Shown here one piece after another: positions 53,561-63,489 of a stretch of 64,000 nucleotides of DNA (the first letter of the stretch is position 1; every line of letters starts with the position of its first letter). Source of the DNA: Adiantum capillus-veneris. Taxonomy: Eukaryota; Streptophyta; Polypodiopsida; Polypodiales; Pteridaceae. The notes below the pieces were generated by a model. That model did not search any database. It was not told the DNA's origin and saw nothing but the letters and a program-made list of their open reading frames with translations. Made by a program: the position numbers and the translations under genes. The stretch spans positions 43,718,537 through 43,782,536 of the forward strand of contig CM043966.1 in the NCBI GenBank assembly GCA_014529385.2, given 5' to 3'.

Positions 53561-54308
53561 TGTTAGGAAATAAGACGTAGCTAAATAGATAATTGAGTAG
53601 ATTACTTAATGGAGAGAGACAGATTTATATACACGAGATTATAGAGTAGAGAGAGAGAGAGTGAGTACACACGATATACGTGGTTCACCCAATGTGGGCT
53701 ACGTCCACGGGAAAGTAGCCACTCAATGGCTTTAGTACTTCAAAACAAGAAGTAGTTTACAAAGGGATTATACCCTTAATGGAGCTCCCACCTTGCTTCA
53801 CTCTCACCACATCACACTCACCTTGTTGCATCAACTTCACACTATGAAATGTGTGTAGAAATGGTCTCCTTTTATAGGCCAAAAGGGCTGCCCTCTCTTA
53901 TGAGAGACAGCCATGTGTAGCCGCCCTTGTGCGAATAAGTCCAAATCGGACCCTCCAATCCGCCCATGTGTGGCCGCCCTTGAGAAGACAAGTCCGCTTT
54001 TGAATTCGGCCACCGGCCATTGAATCCGACCACCGGCCACTAGCCATTGACTTCCGACCACCGGCCAACCGACCGGTTGTTTTCCGACCACTGTCCGGCG
54101 ACCATCCGGCCATAATATTCCGGCGAAAAAGAATATTCCGGTGAAAAAAAAAAAGTAAAGTTGCCCCTGATTCTTGTCCGTGAAAATTTTGGTTTCCGGT
54201 GAGTGTTTTTCCTGCACGCACGATGGCTTCTCCTCATAATGGGGGCCTTACAAATGTGCGCTTTTACCACAGAAAACTACAAGGGTAAATCAGGCTCCAT
54301 ACTTAACA
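53561..54308 (-). repeat. 5' LTR of the Copia at 48.8-54.3 kb (748 bases)
   Basis: Pairs with 48801-49586. The GA tract is short here (53648-53661). TATA 12-mer at 53866-53877. A CCGGCCA-repeat segment near 54010-54060 is longer than in the other LTR. Confidence 0.95.
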
Positions 54309-54313
54309 TGTAT

Positions 54314-54943
54314 TCCAATACCTCAAGCCCCTAGCTTGCATTAATATATGTCTCCCTGATGCATACCCTCGATAAATCCCCAATTCTCTCCTAGCAAGGG
54401 TTATAATGCTTCAAAAGACATATTCTTGCATATAAATATAGTGGGTGTGACATTGAATGACAGGGCCTTAATTAAATGCACAAAAACATGCATGAGACAA
54501 CATTGACCTAGACCTACAAACCTAAAAGCCTTCTCAAACTTCAACAAGGAAAGAATGTAAAAAACCATCTTCTCCTTTATGGATAAGATGGATGACAAAG
54601 ATCAGGTTGCAGCCACTCCATGATAACAAGTGATCGGATGTCAATTCCACAGATCTTACCATAACAATGCTCTGAGGTGGACACTATTGTGTGTTTGTAG
54701 AAGAATATTCTGCTTTGCAGTAGCATCGATGGTTGCACATTGAGAAGCATCATGACACCAATGTCAACATAAAAATCTTGAAAGGTTCTAGAGAGACTTC
54801 TTAATTGTTGTTGCTCACCAAGTTTGATGGAAATATATCTACATAAACATCAAATGGCCCAAAATAAACATACTAGCATACTTGAACACATAGGTAAACT
54901 CAATGCATACGTCTATTGCAACAACAAGAGAAGCAACTTATAG
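54314..54943. other. No recognisable gene
   Basis: The first ~25 bases complete the duplicated flank (AAGCCCCTAGCTTG). The remainder has only short frames without recognisable pattern. Confidence 0.5.
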
Positions 54944-55249
54944 TTAGGTGAAAAATGTTGGATTAGTGTGCTCCGAATGCATATTAGTCATTGAATACAC
55001 ATGTTGAATAGCAACCACCATCCCATTGATTCTATGGTCTTTGAACCCAAGTAGCCTCCCTTTCCAATGTTGATCCAAGTTGTCACAATCTTGAACACGA
55101 TGAGTCCCGGTGGCTGTAGGTTGCATGAAGACCCAAGCGCCTTTGCAAAACACTTGAGACGCCCACTCCGCATTAGAATCTCCGGTGTTGTACAAGACAA
55201 CCCTTTCAACCTCATCTATTAGATTTTTGTGAGTAGTAGAGTTTGACAT
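54944..55249 (-). CDS. Unrecognised ORF (101 aa)
   Basis: From an ATG at 55249: MSNSTTHKNLIDEVERVVLY, then ASQVFCKGAWVFMQPTATGT and WKGRLLGFKDHRINGMVVAI. The order and hydrophobic spacing faintly recall a BAH-type reader domain, but conserved positions cannot be confirmed. A tandem-repeat region lies upstream of it. A fragment of a host or transposon protein is possible. Confidence 0.35.
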   Translation of the reverse strand: MSNSTTHKNLIDEVERVVLYNTGDSNAEWASQVFCKGAWVFMQPTATGTHRVQDCDNLDQHWKGRLLGFKDHRINGMVVAIQHVYSMTNMHSEHTNPTFFT

Positions 55250-55531
55250 TGCTACAGAGAGGAAGGGGCTACAATAAGAGGGTTTGATTGTGGTTCTGAA
55301 TGATCTAGAGATGAAGGAATAATTAAATTTTTTGGAGAGAGGGAGATACAAAGGATTAAACCTTCAATGGAGAACCTTCGAGTGCAATACTGCAACCATA
55401 GCAAGGAGACAAGAGGTGGTTGATAGAGTTTTTGTAGGTGCTCCATCCATGGAAATCTTGGAGATGATGATCTAAGAAGGTGTACTTGAAAGGGTAAAAG
55501 AGGGTTAGATAAGTTTACCCCAATGCTACAG

Positions 55532-55964
55532 CCATAGCCATGGATAGCTTGTAGATGATGGGCTATGAAGCGGTAGTAGAAAGGGTAGAAGAGGTGCTTG
55601 GTAAAGTCTCCACAAGTGCTACAGCCATAGAGATCTTGGGGAGAGAGGACATTGGAGGTGTAGATGGAAATTGGAAAGCACGTAGAGAGAGAGAGAGTGT
55701 GTGTTTAAATTGTGAGTAACTATGGAAAGCTTCCATATGTGTTGCAACAACCATAGCCATGGATAGCTTGTAGATGATGGGCTATGAAGTGGTAGAAGAA
55801 AAGGTAAAATAGGTGCTTGGTAAAGTCTCCACTAGTGTTGTATCCGTGGAGATCTTGGGGAGAGAGGATAGTGGAGGTGTAGATGAAAATGGGAAAGCAT
55901 GTAGAGAGAGAGTGTGTGTTTAGGTCGTGAGAAGCTATGTAAAGCTTCCATATGTGTTGCAGCT
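55532..55964. repeat. Tandem duplication, period ~219
   Basis: Copies start at 55532 and 55751 (CCATAGCCATGGATAGCTTG) and share GAGATCTTGGGGAGAGAGGA and GAAAGC...GTAGAGAGAGAG blocks. A further half-copy is suggested at 55960-56000. Confidence 0.9.
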
Positions 55965-56002
55965 ATGGAAATCTTTCATATCTGCTCTAGCTATGGAAAT
56001 CT

Positions 56003-56004
<2 letters not shown>

Positions 56005-56054
<50 letters not shown>

Positions 56055-56242
56055 GAGGAGGAGGAGGAGGAGGTAGAATGGAGGGTAATGACTGAAAAAT
56101 GTAGATTTTGGTGAAAGAAAATAGATTTTTGACTATGTATTTGGTTAGGGGAGCTTTTGGGGAGTGAAAAGTGTGATTTAGAGAATTTTCAAATGTTTTG
56201 AAGTTTTAGGGTTACTTTATGACCACCCATGAAAATGGAGGG

Positions 56243-56273
<31 letters not shown>
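56005..56273. repeat. (GA)n, (GGA)n and (C)n tracts
   Basis: (GA)n 56005-56051, (GGA)n to about 56073, and a pure C run at 56245-56273. Confidence 0.9.
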
Positions 56274-56279
56274 TTCCCC

Positions 56280-57830
56280 TTTTCTCTCTCTTTCTAGGGG
56301 ACAAAGCTATAATGAGGGGAACAAATAGGTCCCCATGTCCCCTCCTACCCTACTTTTTTGAGGCTATAGCTGTGGCCACCACCCTCTTCCTATTGGTCCA
56401 TGCTTAATCACCCCTTAAGCTAAAGGGCCCTTTTGGGGTTCATATTTTTCCTAATGTGTCAAAATCAACATAAGGGTTGATTTCAAGTGTTGAAGTCATC
56501 CATTAAATGCAAAGAATTTCAATATGATTCATAAATAGGTATGCTATATCTCTTGGACATACGAAACACTATTACTTTTGCACTTGTATTTTGTGCATGT
56601 TTATGGTTAATGCACATTGCCACCATGGCAGTAGTGATCACTAACGTTACATGGGTTGGCCATGTTTTATGTTTGGCAAATCATGATTAAAAGAAAAAAA
56701 ATAGACCGCTAAAATATTTGACCATACTAGTGGTATGGGACAAGAGTATGACCAAATTATGTGATTTCCTAGTCTTTGAAATTGTATTGGCCATGGGTTC
56801 CCACAAGAGGTGGGAGACTAGGATTCTAGAGGCCTAGTAATGATAAAATGTACATATGCAAGGTACTAGTCGCATGAAAAGTTTTTGTAGAAGAGCATAC
56901 ATTGGTTTTCGATTGTTTGCCCTTAAGGAAGTGTCCTAGGTACAAAGTTCTAAGGATTTAATAAAGGAACCTTTCTTTACATGTAAATAGTGTGGTAGCA
57001 ATTAGTTAAGAAAAATGGATTAAATTGTATTTATATATGTATGTATATACATATGTGTGTGTGTATATGTATGTATGTATATGTATGTATGTATATATGC
57101 ATGCACGCATACATACGTACATACATGTATACACACACACACACACACAGATATATATATATATATATATATGCAACATCGTGATCCACTCATCACTATT
57201 TCTTTCCCTGGTTTACATTGCAACTGATCAAAATAGAGCATATTGCAACTCAAAACAGAGCTTATTGGAGCTACTTGGCAGAACGAAGCTGGGCCATTAG
57301 GCTCAGCTAGGCAGTAGGTTCATGCATTGTTGCACCCTCACCCACACACACACACACACACAAAACTTCTTGAACACTTAGAATTGTATAAGTCTCTAGT
57401 ATGTATCATCACACACAAGTAGAGGAATGAGAGAGTGGTGTAAATTTATTGACATCGCAATTCTTTAAATATAGCAACAAAGACTCTAAAGATCGCATTC
57501 GCTTACAACACGATATCAATAAGTCTCAACCAAACACTATCACTCATAGAAGAACGTCAATAGCATTAAATACATCAAGATGCATATAGCTAAACCCCTC
57601 ATGAACACAAGTCAACCTCACAAATACAATCCAAGTTCTTGTCTACAAACGAGGCTTTCCAATCAACAAGCAAAGAAAACCAAGCGAAGCAAATAACCGA
57701 GCAAATATGGGAAACACCCTTGACAAATTAAAGTGAGTGCAAAATATATTGAAGAAAATACTCATGCCATTCTGGATTCGACCATCTACTCAACACTAAT
57801 GGTCAGACGCCTAAAATGACCACAAAGTAG
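56280..57830. other. No gene; TATG/TATA/CA compound repeat
   Basis: 57035-57170 is a mix of (TATG)n, (CA)n and (TA)n with short ORFs that are repeat artefacts. A short (CA)n lies at 57342-57362. Nothing else is supported. Confidence 0.6.
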
Positions 57831-57835
57831 CAACC

Positions 57836-58326
57836 CTAAAAGAATCCCAAGTCAGAGAAGTACATATAAAGGTTAATTATAGATGCATCAAAAATGTCAA
57901 AAAAGGTTAGAACAAACAAACGTCCAGCAAGTCTATGAGAAGTAGCTAGAACAAACTTGTAAAACTTAGAAACCTCATGATGAAGAGCATAAATATGCTC
58001 TCCTATATTATTTTCATTGCTTTTAAGCTTTACATGCATTCTCACAAAGTGAGAAGATGCAGAGAGAAATCTCTACCATCAATGTCGAAATGTTGCTTAA
58101 TAGTATCAACTTTGATCGCATGCACGTGACTATCAAACATAAGCACTAATCTGTAACCTCGTTTAGAGCCATACACAGTAATGTGTCTACTCATTGCACA
58201 GAACAAATGTCGAACATAAAGTTGCAAACCATTTTTAGACACAAGTGTATGTTTCCAAGAAGAAATCATTCTTTTGGTCAAGTCATACAAATCTTTTGGA
58301 CGTGGATAGGGCATTAATTTGCACAA
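57836..58326 (-). CDS. Two overlapping unrecognised ORFs
   Basis: 58326-58042 (94 aa; LYDLTKRMISSWKHTLVSKN, LYVRHLFCAMSRHITVYGSK, YRLVLMFDSHVHAIKVDT) runs into 58045-57836 (69 aa; LHHEVSKFYKFVLATSHRLA) with a 4-base overlap. The composition is protein-like and they may be one gene with a frame change. No family recognised. Confidence 0.35.
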
Positions 58327-58329
58327 ACG

Positions 58330-60335
58330 ATATTTTGATAATCATTGCACAACTAGAGCACAACCAGAACGTCAAAGCAATTAATGTACACGACATAACG
58401 TAAATGATGTTTAAATTTTATATTTATACATAAATCTAAATAGTAAAAATCAATAAAACCGACAAAGACCACACTCACCAAGGAGAAAAATCCGTTACAA
58501 AATCACCATCAAATTGTTAGGAAATCAAACCTGACATTTGTTTTGATTTGTATTCAAAAAAACACCAAAGATCAATCAATCGTCACGTGTGAACCCATTG
58601 CAAAGGTAGCGTTTCATAGCACTCTTCGTGTAGACCTCTCTATTTGAAGTCCTCTCTTTGACTACCTCTCTGTTCAATGCTTCTCTGCCATCTTGCTTTG
58701 CTTATCTTTCTCTCGCCCAGCTCACCGGGTCTTCTCGAATAGCTCTCGACTAGAGAGCAGCCCTGCTCGGTCCATCATAGCCTAGCCCTACTCATCTCTT
58801 CCCATCATAGCTCAATCCCGCTAAACTCGACCCCTCTCACCTCAACCCCTCTCAAACTGGGTTCAACCTACAAACCTATTCATAATCTCTGGAAGGTCAA
58901 GCTAATGAATGTCATGTGGAATGTTGTGTGAGGAGGTTGAGCCTTGATATGTGGAAGGCCATCATTAGCAATGCGTGATGCATTCACGGAAGTGTCACCC
59001 AAGATGTCCATGTCAAGGAGGGACATGGACATGTAGATGATGCCAGTGGCTAGCTATAAAATGGCACGGACGGGGATGCCACGCAAGGGCGGGGCGCTAG
59101 TGCATCACAACACCCCTACATTGGATGCCATGTTAAGGGCCATGTCAGACCATAGCCTTGCAAAGGCCATGACGGCGACGGGGCTGTCATGTGGCAAAGT
59201 TGGAGAATGGCCACGTCAACGGAAGAGGTGTCTCAGATCACAAAAGAAGCAGTGGCTTGCATTCATATGAACAAATAGATAAAGGAAGCATCACGCTCGC
59301 GCAATGGTAGCAAGAGGAGGAGCAGCCAAAGTGGACAATGACAAACTAACAATATGTGAAGATTTGGGACCTATCAACTCTTTGTGAACTCTGCAAGCAT
59401 TCATTAGCGCAGACATAGTCCCACTCGAATGCCACCGTCCAAAACAGACATTGTCACCATTGATCAAATATGGCCTGCATGTTTGAGGTAGCGTGTGTGT
59501 GTGTGTGCATGCACGAGCATGCATGAACGCACTCACTAAATGATGCCCAACCCCCTCATCTCTTTGGAGCTCCACATGCCTCCGGTGTTGCTGATGCCCT
59601 TCAAGGCACGTTGGTTTCCATAGCAGATTCGAATCAACCACTCGTTTGCAGCCTGATGCTCTAGCCAGCAGGTTTCGTTGAGATTGCAACCAACAAGCCA
59701 CCAAATTTTGCCTCCGCCATGCCCTTGTGTAAGCTGTCAAAATCAGTCCGCGACGGCGGGAACTGGTTCCAGCAGCATCTGCAAGCAAATGTGATGCTTC
59801 GTGAAGCAACTTGCGATTGAAGAAGCCGAGTTGAAAGTGCCATTATAATCAAGAGGGAGACAGTTTTGTCCAGTCTGTCAGAAGGGATTACCGTCTAAAA
59901 GCCAATTGTAGAGTTAAGAAATGATGATCCTTCATCCACAGGTTTAGTGCCCTTAGAGATTTGTCTATGGCCATGTGGACGGCGACGGTGCCAAAACCTG
60001 ATCTCAGGAGCTAGCTTGAGAGTTTGTGTGTTTGCAATCACATTGTCGAGTCTTGACCAGGAGCAGTCGGCCTATCACTACTTGAAGAATGAAGAATGAC
60101 TGCTCGCTGCTCAACCAAACTCTCCTGCTATGCTACTGCCTGGCGTGACCTACAGCAGCCAGACCAGCTCCATCGTGCCTCATCATTCATTGCTTCCCAA
60201 CCTACTCCTTGTGTAAGTTGTCAAAACCAGTCTGCGTTGGTGCGAACTGGTTCCAATAGCATCTGCAAGCAATAATAGTGCTCCTTTACACGTTATACAA
60301 ATGAGGTTTTTTGCATATTAGTTTGGTTTAAAATA
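58330..60335. other. No supported gene; direct-repeat block
   Basis: A ~60-base block (CTTGTGTAAG...CATCTGCAAGCAA, with GAACTGGTTCCA) occurs at 59735-59790 and again at 60210-60270 with changes. A 172-codon frame on - (59291-59809) has no recognisable pattern. Confidence 0.45.
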
Positions 60336-60713
60336 GGGAAAATAATCAAAATGCTCCTATAAATTGAGAGAATTCCTAGAATACCTTTCAAATTTGGAAC
60401 ATTCCCATTGAACCCCTTGTACTAGATCAAAAATTCCCAAATTAATGCCCTTCAATTTGTCCAAAATTCTCAAAATACCCCTAACTAACCTCGCAAAGAT
60501 TTATAAACACAAAAAAATTTGCAACTCTTCATATGAAGACGATAGAGCTTGAATAATCTTCTTGAATATGCTAAAAGATAAATCTCCATTGTCATTAACA
60601 TTAGACTACACAAAATTGGGGCAAATCTATCCCAAAATTATTGGGAATTTTTGAAATTTGAGGGATTTTTTGAGAATTTCCACAAATTATAGGGGTATTT
60701 TGGTAATTTTCCC
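60336..60713. mobile_element. MITE-like element with terminal inverted repeats (copy 1)
   Basis: The left end GGGAAAATAATCAAAATGCT mirrors the right end ...GGTATTTTGGTAATTTTCCC, and the inverted similarity continues inward ~80 bases. No ORF. A diverged relative is at 62699-62869. A target duplication is not clear. Confidence 0.6.
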
Positions 60714-61398
60714 TTCTTTTAATCAAATCATCACATTTAAATCTACTTCAAACTAGTCCATACAGTGTGGACTAGTTCTAGTAGGCAATGATCACTGCTA
60801 TTTCAGAGGGTAGCAAAGGTCATCGCTCCATTTTAGGCTACTGCTATTGATGACAACTTCAAGTGGTATTATTGTCGTTATGATTGGACGGCCCAGATGG
60901 AACCTTAGACAGCCGCTTCATATGGTAGTGGGGTGAAGTTGCTTTTGTAGATCTAGGCCAACAAGAGAGCCGTCTCAATTGTAGAGGGCACAACCATTTT
61001 ATTGGCTATATATGTGCAAGGCAAGGGATATGTGATCGACACGGTGATAAGGGTTGATGAGGAGCAACAATGGATACAAAGGTAGATTTTCAACACCTAT
61101 TGCAATAGATTTTGAAAGGAGTAGCTAATTGATGGGGAGAATTAATTATGTTGGTTGGTTTGCTCAGAACAGTCGAGCTATTTAGCCTTATACACATGCA
61201 AAGAGGAAGTTATCCACCACCAAGCTAGACAACACCACTAAGAAAGTGAGTGCCATCCTTTTCATTCGCTTACAATGCAAAACTGGTGTAGAAAGATTGT
61301 GTTGTTTAAATGGATTGCTCTGCTGATTGCCAGGGTGATTATCGTTTTAAAATGCTGTCGCAGGACAGGGGGGAATTGTTGCCAGCTGGAGGTGACCC

Positions 61399-61437
61399 AC
61401 TACAAAACGCTAGCGTTTCAAAAACGCTAGCGGTGGC
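61399..61437 (+). repeat. CACTACAAAA-type end with an ACGCTAGCGT palindrome
   Basis: CACTACAAAACGCTAGCGTTTC is followed by another AAACGCTAGCGG. The CACTA start and subterminal repeats suggest a truncated DNA-transposon end, but nothing follows to confirm it. Confidence 0.3.
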
Positions 61438-61505
61438 TCCTTCTCTTCTGTTGCGGGCTACTCCTCCAAGCCAAGGGCTTCACACGCACGAAGCTTCACC
61501 AAGAT

Positions 61506-61557
61506 GCTCTGATACCATGTCAAAGTCGACGATGCGCAAGCGTAGAGACCAAGGAGG

Positions 61558-61594
<37 letters not shown>

Positions 61595-62206
61595 TCCTGA
61601 ATAAATCAACCTTGGCAATGAATAACTGAATGTGTATACAATAGAGGCAAGGGGTTGCTTATATAGCAATCCTAGTAAATTGCCCTACCCAAGACTTTGA
61701 CAAATAAGTAAAAATAAATGCCTAAAAGCCAAACTAAATAATGAGATCACATTGGACGGTTCACTTGAGATGCCTAAACTTTAACACCTTCATGTGCAAA
61801 ATCAAAGTTGTCAATATTCATTCTAGTCTCTTTTGTACTATCATCCATGCTAACTAAACTTATGTATATGCTACTTTTTGCTTTGGTACCCTCAAAAACC
61901 TTAGTTGCTACTCTTCTTTACCTTCAAAAACTAGCTCTCAAGCAGCCACACCAAGGGTTTAGAGATTGTTGATTGCAATGAGTAGTCCCGATTGATTATG
62001 GTTCTTGTTAAGATTGCTAGTAGCCAAATAACTGTTGAGCCAAAGGAAAGCCCCAAGAGACTCCATTATTAAGCCAACGGTGTACCTCGAACCAAGTCCT
62101 TTTCAACCAAGATAATAGATCCGTGTCTCACTTACCCTCTTGCAATGAATAGGTCCAACCTTTCATGGACAACTAAAGGACCTCTCTTCTTAAATAAGAA
62201 AAAAGA
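61506..62206 (-). mobile_element. LTR and primer-binding site of a truncated LTR retrotransposon
   Basis: 61506-61517 read on - TGGTATCAGAGC, the initiator-Met primer site, directly followed (to the right) by an LTR start TGTCAAAG (61518). A TATA box GCTATATAAGC lies on - at 61657-61667 and a (GA)n tract at 61561-61592 between it and the LTR end. The coding part is missing; the right boundary is unknown. Confidence 0.6.
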
Positions 62207-62214
62207 AACCAATA

Positions 62215-62600
62215 GCTCTAATATCAATGTAATAAAAATGGACTATGAACATTGTGAATAGCAAAATTAAGAAAACAGTAGTGAGTATTTTTATGAGAAT
62301 ACTTTGAGAAAATAGAGGGTGAACTTGAGTAGGTGGCCAAAACGTTCTTTTCATTTCTTTTTATAGGAATCTTCGGAGATGATTTTGTGACTAAGTGGAA
62401 AAGGGGGTGGGTCGTATGGGCATTGAGCATGGCACGTGGAGAAGACAGGGAGAGGATATTGACACGTGTGCTAGAGCAAGTTTTTTTTGCCCGAGGACAA
62501 ACAAAGACAAAGGTAGTGTTAGAAAAAAACGAACTCCAGTGTGTTTTAATCGGATGAAATCCTGATATGTTGACTAGATTTTGAGCTTGCCTTGAAGAAA
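62215..62600 (-). mobile_element. Second LTR/primer-site junction of another truncated element
   Basis: A degenerate Met primer site (- strand TGATATTAGAGC, 62215-62226) abuts TGTAATAAAAATGG (62228 on). A TATA box CCTATAAAAAG lies at 62357-62367 on -. Coding region absent; the outer LTR boundary cannot be set. Confidence 0.45.
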
Positions 62601-62698
62601 GCCGAAATATTTCCAAAAATTTTAGTGTGATTGCCTACAAAAGCTTCGAAATTTCACCTAAAAACCGAGAGAACTTGAAGTGTGCTCTTATTTTTTTT

Positions 62699-62869
62699 GG
62701 GGAAATTGCTCAAATACCCCTAGTAATTTGTGGAAATTCCCAAAATGCCCGTCAAATTTTCAAAAATTCCCAAAATACCTCTACGAGATAAAATTTCTCG
62801 AAATATAAAAAATTTGTAGCTTCAACACAGGATCTTCAAATTTTTGAAATTTGAGGGGTATTTTGGGCA
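62699..62869. mobile_element. MITE-like element, truncated copy 2
   Basis: It starts GGGGAAATTGCTCAAATACC and ends ...GAGGGGTATTTTGGGCAT, with the same inverted ends and internal CAAATTT..AAATTTG blocks as copy 1. The interior is shorter and the right end is cut. Confidence 0.6.
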
Positions 62870-63086
62870 TTAAATATATATTTTGGGTGGGTGGGTTGGC
62901 ACGTGGAGATAGAGGCGGCGTGTTTTGATGACAGACGTCATGATGGGGGGTCGAGCGCGGAGGCGAAGGAAGAGGGGTGGGCGAGGGTAGGCTTCTCGCA
63001 GTGGCGCAGGTGCGGAGGCAAGCTTTGGCACAAGTCCGCAACAGCTAATGGCAACTCAGAGACGAGACTCCAGATGCACTGACAGC

Positions 63087-63151
<65 letters not shown>

Positions 63152-63489
63152 CTTGAGCTTCGACGCTACCTAGAAAGGAGAATCTGCTTCGTGAGCTTCA
63201 GAACCCTTGATGGAGAACAATTGTCTGCGTACTCTTGAGGCTTCGCTATGTTGTGATGGTGCATGATTAACGTAGGAGGGAGAATGAGACCATGCTACAG
63301 TCTCGGTTGTTCTTGCAGCAACTCGACAAGGGGAAAGGGAGGTCCTCTGCGTGGTGAGGGAAGACTGGCCGCAACAGGGGGTCACAGAAGTCTCTCTGCA
63401 AGAGAGGCCATGCTGGAAGGGGGGCGGGGGGGTTGCTTGCGAAGCAGAGTAGATGACCGTGTGCATCGGGTTTAACTGAGGGGCTAGAT
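62870..63489. other. No gene; (CT)n tract
   Basis: (CT)n at 63089-63147. Short frames (62781-63041, 63170-63466) lack recognisable pattern. Confidence 0.5.

Larger units (their letters stand above)
48801..54308 (-). mobile_element. Full-length Ty1/Copia retrotransposon (5.5 kb)
   Basis: LTRs at 48801-49586 and 53561-54308, a perfect Met-tRNA primer-binding site (53543-53558) and a purine tract (49587-49600) bound the element. The flanks TTTAT (48796-48800) and TGTAT (54309-54313) fit a 5-base target duplication with one change. Coding order on the - strand: gag, protease, integrase, RT, RNase H. Two stops, a frame change and a small deletion make it non-functional as read. Confidence 0.95.

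Noticed and set aside
59291-59809. 172-aa ORF on -
   Set aside because: No recognisable blocks, low complexity around a GT tract, and an overlapping direct repeat; not supported as a gene.
62224-62616. 130-aa ORF on -
   Set aside because: It overlaps the LTR and TATA box of a truncated element and has no recognisable motif.
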